Source: Zingiber officinale (lineage: Eukaryota > Streptophyta > Magnoliopsida > Zingiberales > Zingiberaceae). From it: a stretch of 64,000 bases of DNA. Both the position numbers and the translations under genes were made by a program. Shown piece after piece: positions 59,378-64,000 of the stretch. The notes below the pieces were generated by a model. The model had not been told where the DNA came from. It saw nothing but the letters and a program-made list of their open reading frames with translations, and ran no database searches. The first letter of the stretch is position 1, and each line of letters opens with the position of its first letter. Location of the stretch: positions 31,209,891 through 31,273,890 of the forward strand of contig NC_055990.1 in assembly GCF_018446385.1 (NCBI RefSeq), written 5' to 3'.

Positions 59378-60435
59378 TTTCTGCCACGCCTGTGTATAGT
59401 CTTCGTGCTAAATGCTATAGTAGGATCGAGATGTTGTAGTAGAATCGCATCATATCAACCCGTGTAACTGCAATCGAAAATGGATCTGATTGAAGACTCG
59501 TGGTCTCATCTTGTTGTTTCTGATGTAGATTTTCGCTACTTAATTCCTTCGATGCTGTGCATAGTCTTTTATTATCGATTTGGCTCATAATTTTACTATG
59601 AGCAATTAATTAAGACAATAATTTATATTGCGGCTAATTTGTCCTGTCCAATAAGTTTGAAACAAGTATACTGAAAATATTACAAATGGAGACTAATGGT
59701 CTTTTTAGTTGGAGCGGGCCGGCGGATTGAAAAAGGGGAAATTGTTTTAAAATCTCCATGTAAATTTAAACATTTGCATTCGGTTTTTGTGTAAGATTTT
59801 TTTTTTCCTTTTTATACATAACTAAATCGATTTATATGTTTCAACTCTCTAATTCATACGAAATTATCAATTTATCCTCGTATTAAATTAAAATCTTTAA
59901 ATATTACTTATTTTTCTTCCAATTGCCGCACTCCCTCTTATTTTAAGCCTCCGTGGTTTCAAGCCATCGATGATGTAGTTTCTGACTTCCCCTTCAAATC
60001 ATCTTCGACCCTAAAGCATCTTCATCGACATTGAAGATAGAAATATGAGAACAGGCAAAATTTATTTTCACCTCCAACTCAAGAATCATCGATAAATTAT
60101 AATTTTCTACCATATATTTCGACTCATTTGTTATTCTTGTGTGAGAAATCGAAGCTTTAGGTCATCGGTGTTTTAGTTCATAGGTGTTTTCGATTTTATA
60201 AGATTGAGGTTGAATAAAATTGAATCGAATGTATATGAATAAAGCTTTGATCTTCAATTTTTATATGATTGAATCAAATGTTATATTTTTTTGTGGATTA
60301 GATTAAAATGAATTACGGAAGGAGACCTTGTAACCTTGTATTTTTGGGTAGTAGTAAGTACAAGAACCAGTTGTTTGTGATTTCAATTTTTAGTGGTTGT
60401 AGTTTGATGGATATATATTCGAGTTTTGGCAAAAA
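59378..60435. other. 3' flank of the coiled-coil gene and intergenic DNA
   Basis: AT-rich. Nothing is recognised except possible upstream remains of the MULE gene after about 60,300. Confidence 0.4.
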
Positions 60436-60439
60436 TTGA

Positions 60440-62173
60440 GTGGAGATTACTCCTGAATCTATGATTTTGCAATACCTAGCTCCGCAACATAAGATGTATA
60501 TGACTTTGAACGATGATGATGATGTGTTCAATATGATACATTTTCATATGTGTATGAAGCTGAGCATGATCGATTTGACGGTAGAGAGCAGAAAACATAT
60601 CGACGACGACCTAAATTTAGAGATATAGCATATATTATATCCCTCTTCATATTATGGTTTTGATAATATTATATGTTACATCTAGTACAAGTGCATATGA
60701 TATAGTTAAGTTGACACTATTAATTGTATCAAACTGGTAAGGGTTGAGGAGAAACAGACACAGTCAAGGAGTTATCAGGAGCCCCATTGCTGAATACTAT
60801 AGATGTTTGGATTAACTGCATCCATGGCGAAGGGTAAAATTTTAAGGATGCTGCTGATTTTAAAAGATGTATTAAAAACTATGCTATTACTACAAGACGT
60901 TTATTTTTTATAAAAAAAAATATCCGCAAGAAGGTAATTGTTATTTGTAGTGAAAGGAATTATGGATGGAGAATTTATGCTTCAAAATATAAAGCAGATA
61001 GTATATTTGCGATCTAAAAATGCAACCTGCGGCATACATGTAGTGAAAACAATCTGCATAGTAGAGAGCATCCTACAGCCGATGCAACTTGGATTGCTAA
61101 TGTGATGAAAGATAAATTGAGAGGAGAGCCCTCTTATCGCCCTTGTACAATTCAGAAAGACTTGCAAAGAAATTATGAGGTAGAGTTAGACTTCCACAAA
61201 GTGTGGAAAGATAAGGATTTAGCGATGCATGATATTCATGGCACAGAAAAGGGATGCTATGATAGGTTAAGATGGTATTGTCATGTTATTCAAGAAACAA
61301 ATCCTGGCAGTGTTACTGAGTGCAAGATTGATCTCATAACATCTAAATTCAAATGATTATTCATTTATTTCCATGCATGTGCAGTTTGTTTTCTTACTGG
61401 TTGTAGGTTGTTGATTTTTTTTTATGAGACTCATATAAAGAATAAGTATAAAGGTTATATCATAGTTGCTGTGTCAAAGGATGTTAACAATGATCTTTTC
61501 ACAATTGGTTATTCTATAGTGGATGTGGATAATGACGCTAATTGGGAATGATTTTGTTATCATTTGAGAAACATCCTAATTTCGTGTCAAAGCATTTCGT
61601 TCAACGAGTTCACTTTTTTCTTCGACAGACATCCTGAGATTATGATGGCAGTTGAACAATTATTTGTGGGTAGTCACAATTCCTATTATTTGAGACATTT
61701 AGTAAATAATTAATTACTTTCTTTTATCTAAATACATGTTTTGAATCTGAAATGATTTGTTTGCCTCATTCTAGGTGTTGCGAAGTTATCCAAAACAAAA
61801 CAAAAAGCACTGGTCTTCGGAATTCAAGAAAGTTGTGTATGCTCCATCTTTGCAAGAGCATGAACAACATATAAACAATATCATCAACTCCATGCCACTT
61901 GCCAGAGGGTTTATTGTACAACCTCATTTTCAAAGTTGAGCAAATGCTTTCTTTCTTGGTGATAGATGAGGTGTTATGAATAATAACATAGTTGAGTGTC
62001 AGAATAATTGGGTTAAACCAGCTTGTTATCTACCTATCATGGTTATGGTGGACCACATACGTATGCAGATCATGAACATAATGCACCGGTGGCGTGAATC
62101 AACATTGGCGATGGTTAAGGAATTAAGTCCAAGAAAGGAGAAGGCTATTGCCAAAGTATATCTTGAATTTTGA
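60440..62173 (+). pseudogene. MuDR-like (MULE) transposase relic
   Basis: The plus strand encodes, in order, a PB1-like N-terminal part (60,440-60,628, YMTLNDDDDVFNMIHFH), the MuDR DNA-binding domain (60,835-61,060, FKDAADFKRCIKNYAI) and the region TADATWIANVMKDKLRGEPS to NPGSVTECKIDLITS (61,080-61,350). The MULE catalytic region follows (61,425-61,720, NKYKGYIIVAVSKDVNNDLF; FFFDRHPEIMMAVEQLF), then the C-terminal NNNIVECQNNWVKPACYLPI (61,980). Several stops and frame changes separate the parts. The first catalytic aspartate appears replaced (FYETHIK where DGCHLK is usual). No terminal inverted repeats were found. It is not active. Confidence 0.85.
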
Positions 62174-62192
62174 AATTTGAGAGTGCATTTTG

Positions 62193-62595
62193 TTAGAATG
62201 TATACTAAAAGCCTAGTTTTTGTAAACATTTATTTTAAAATAAAGAATCACATTGGTCAAATGTCTACATTTGTATGTTAAGTGTAGTTGTTCAATTAAT
62301 TTATATTGTAAATAACATGGTGTGTGGTGTCACACACAGAAGATCATGTTATCAATTCCTTATAAATTATAAACAGTAGCTCACGACTAAGATGGAAAGG
62401 AGCAAACCATTGGAATAGTCGTAGTGTAATTTGGTATTAATTTATCTTAACTATAAAATTACACTAGTACACTCTAAGTGTATTGAGCAGGACCATTTAA
62501 GGTAAGTTCTTTTTATACTGACTGAAAAAAAGAACAAGACCTTTTGATATTATGGAAGTGTGTGCTCTTAATCTGGATATAATAACAAACACATA
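62193..62595 (+). mobile_element. Copia LTR fragment, plus orientation
   Basis: Starts TGTTAGAATGTATACTAAAA and is the reverse-complement relative of 7,000-7,406. About 400 bases match, then the sequence changes abruptly at about 62,596. It follows the end of the MULE relic directly. Confidence 0.75.
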
Positions 62596-64000
62596 TGTAA
62601 CACCCCTAGAAAGCCTAGATAAGAAAGTAAGGATAATGAGAGTTTGAAGGTAGTGAAAAGAAGGTGTAAATATTCTAAGTTGAATATTAAGATGGGAAGG
62701 ATTTAGATGATTAAAACTTTATGAAAGAAAATAAAGTTGAGAATATAAATCATCTATATTTATAATACATGGAATTAATGTAAACAAAAGGAAGGAATAT
62801 GAGATAATATATATGTGTATAAAATATTTATGCATAATGCATAATATGGTGATATATGAATTATTATGTACAAAAGAATATCAATAATATGTTAGAAGAG
62901 AAATAGGATTGAACCTTGGACCTCTTGTAAGGAACATGTATAGGATATCAAAGGGGATAGGAGAATTATTGATAAGGAGAGAAAGGACTAAGTAGTTAAG
63001 AATAAGAAAGGATTCTTTTTACTTAAAAGGAAAAGGAAGTAAAAAGAAGTAAAAATATACATAACCAAGTTTTGATCCTTGGTTCTCTTGTGGATGCATG
63101 CATATGTTAACCAAGTGTGATAGGAGAGGATATTGTAAGAGGAGAGATAGGAATTTTAATTAAAGGAAAGAAAAGAGAGAAATTAAAGGAAAGAAAGAGA
63201 GAACTCAAGAAGCATTTCTCTAGAATATTCTTATCATTAAAGAGGAGAAATAAATAAGGAGGATGAATCAAGTTAAGTTTTCCTCCCTCATTTTAGTATA
63301 AATAGGCATGGAGGGTGGCTTCATCCTCAACTCACTCTCCTCCTCTTCTCCTAGAGGTGCCGAGACACTCCCTCTTTTCTTTCTTTCTTTTGTTGCCGAG
63401 CAACACAAGAGGAAGAAGCCTCCTCTTCTTCCTCCTCCTCTCCACCAAAAGACCTAGCCACTTCTTCCTCCATTGGTGCCGAGCAAAGCAAGCAAGGAAG
63501 AAAGGTCCACAAGCAAGTTCTCAACTCTAGGAAACTTAAGCAAAGAAGGTAAGCTTCCCCTCACCTGTGGTACAAGGCTTTTATGTGATTTTCGGATTTA
63601 TAAGGATTAGAAAACCTAGGAAAGAATTTAAGAAAATTCGGCTAAAGAAAAGGTTTTCAAATCTAAGATGATTTAAACAAGATCTCATTTCATGATAAGA
63701 TTTTCTATGCTATGTAGAAGGATTCTTTTCCATGATTTTATACTGATATGATGTATGATCAGAGGAGTATCTAACCCTAGGATTTAACCAAAAATATTTT
63801 AAAGAGACTAGGAAGATTATTGTCTAACCAAACTAGTGCAAGGTTCCTTCTATGAAATGCTAAGGACCTTTCTATAGTTTTCTTGCTTGGAAATTAATTG
63901 GAACCAAAAGAAAACTCACTTGTATGCTTCGGACCAGAAAGGTTAAGGGTTAGAAAGACCTTCAAAAAAAAATTTAAATAAACATGCTCCTATAATAGGA
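62596..64000 (+). mobile_element. Probable LTR of a retrotransposon, runs off the window
   Basis: Starts TGTAACACCCC exactly where similarity of the copia LTR stops. A TATA box (AGTATAAATAGG at about 63,294) is followed by a pyrimidine-rich leader (63,330-63,480), a common arrangement in plant gypsy LTRs. No coding sequence or second end is visible, so the call is inference. The open frame at 63,315-63,530 is low-complexity. Confidence 0.45.

Overview
This is a 64-kb stretch of plant nuclear DNA. It has spliced genes with plant-type introns, a plant-only IDD zinc-finger factor, a plant-type mitochondrial phosphate carrier, NBS-LRR remains and dense nested LTR retrotransposons. GC-rich coding sequence set in AT-rich intergenic DNA fits a monocot; Zingiberales (ginger/turmeric-like) is my guess and is not proven. 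I see no bacterial features, CRISPR arrays, rRNA genes or tRNA genes.

Layout. 1-3.69 kb: a Ty3/gypsy (Tat-like) retrotransposon on the minus strand, with gag, a tRNA-Asp-type primer site and one LTR, inserted into a Ty1/copia element (3.69-7.41 kb). 7.43-13.0 kb: old repeats, one NBS-LRR 5'-end relic and two tiny insertions flanked by 10-11 bp duplications. 13.1-14.6 kb: a decayed hAT/ZMYM1-like transposase gene, cut by a copia LTR at 14,596. That LTR is itself split by a 9.5-kb CACTA transposon (15,438-24,926) with a TGT target duplication. Inside the CACTA element is an array of 14 long near-perfect palindromes in a three-part higher-order repeat of about 1.3 kb. 26.5-46 kb: a broken NBS-LRR resistance-gene locus on the minus strand, split by a copia retrotransposon (29,915-40,389) that carries an extra leader-plus-LTR duplication, and by a hAT MITE. 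Copies of the NLR 5' exon and its upstream region are duplicated here and at 9-12.6 kb.

47.4-59.4 kb is the gene-rich part, with three apparently intact plus-strand genes. They are an INDETERMINATE DOMAIN transcription factor (48,381-51,271, 3 coding exons, first intron GC-AG), an MPT1/PHT3-type mitochondrial phosphate carrier (54,882-57,187, 6 coding exons) and a single-exon conserved coiled-coil protein of unknown function (58,316-59,377). 60.4-62.2 kb: a decayed MuDR-type transposase gene, followed by a copia LTR fragment and then the start of another probable LTR running off the window.

The three intact genes show no obvious pathway link. The most unusual structure is the palindrome array inside the CACTA element.
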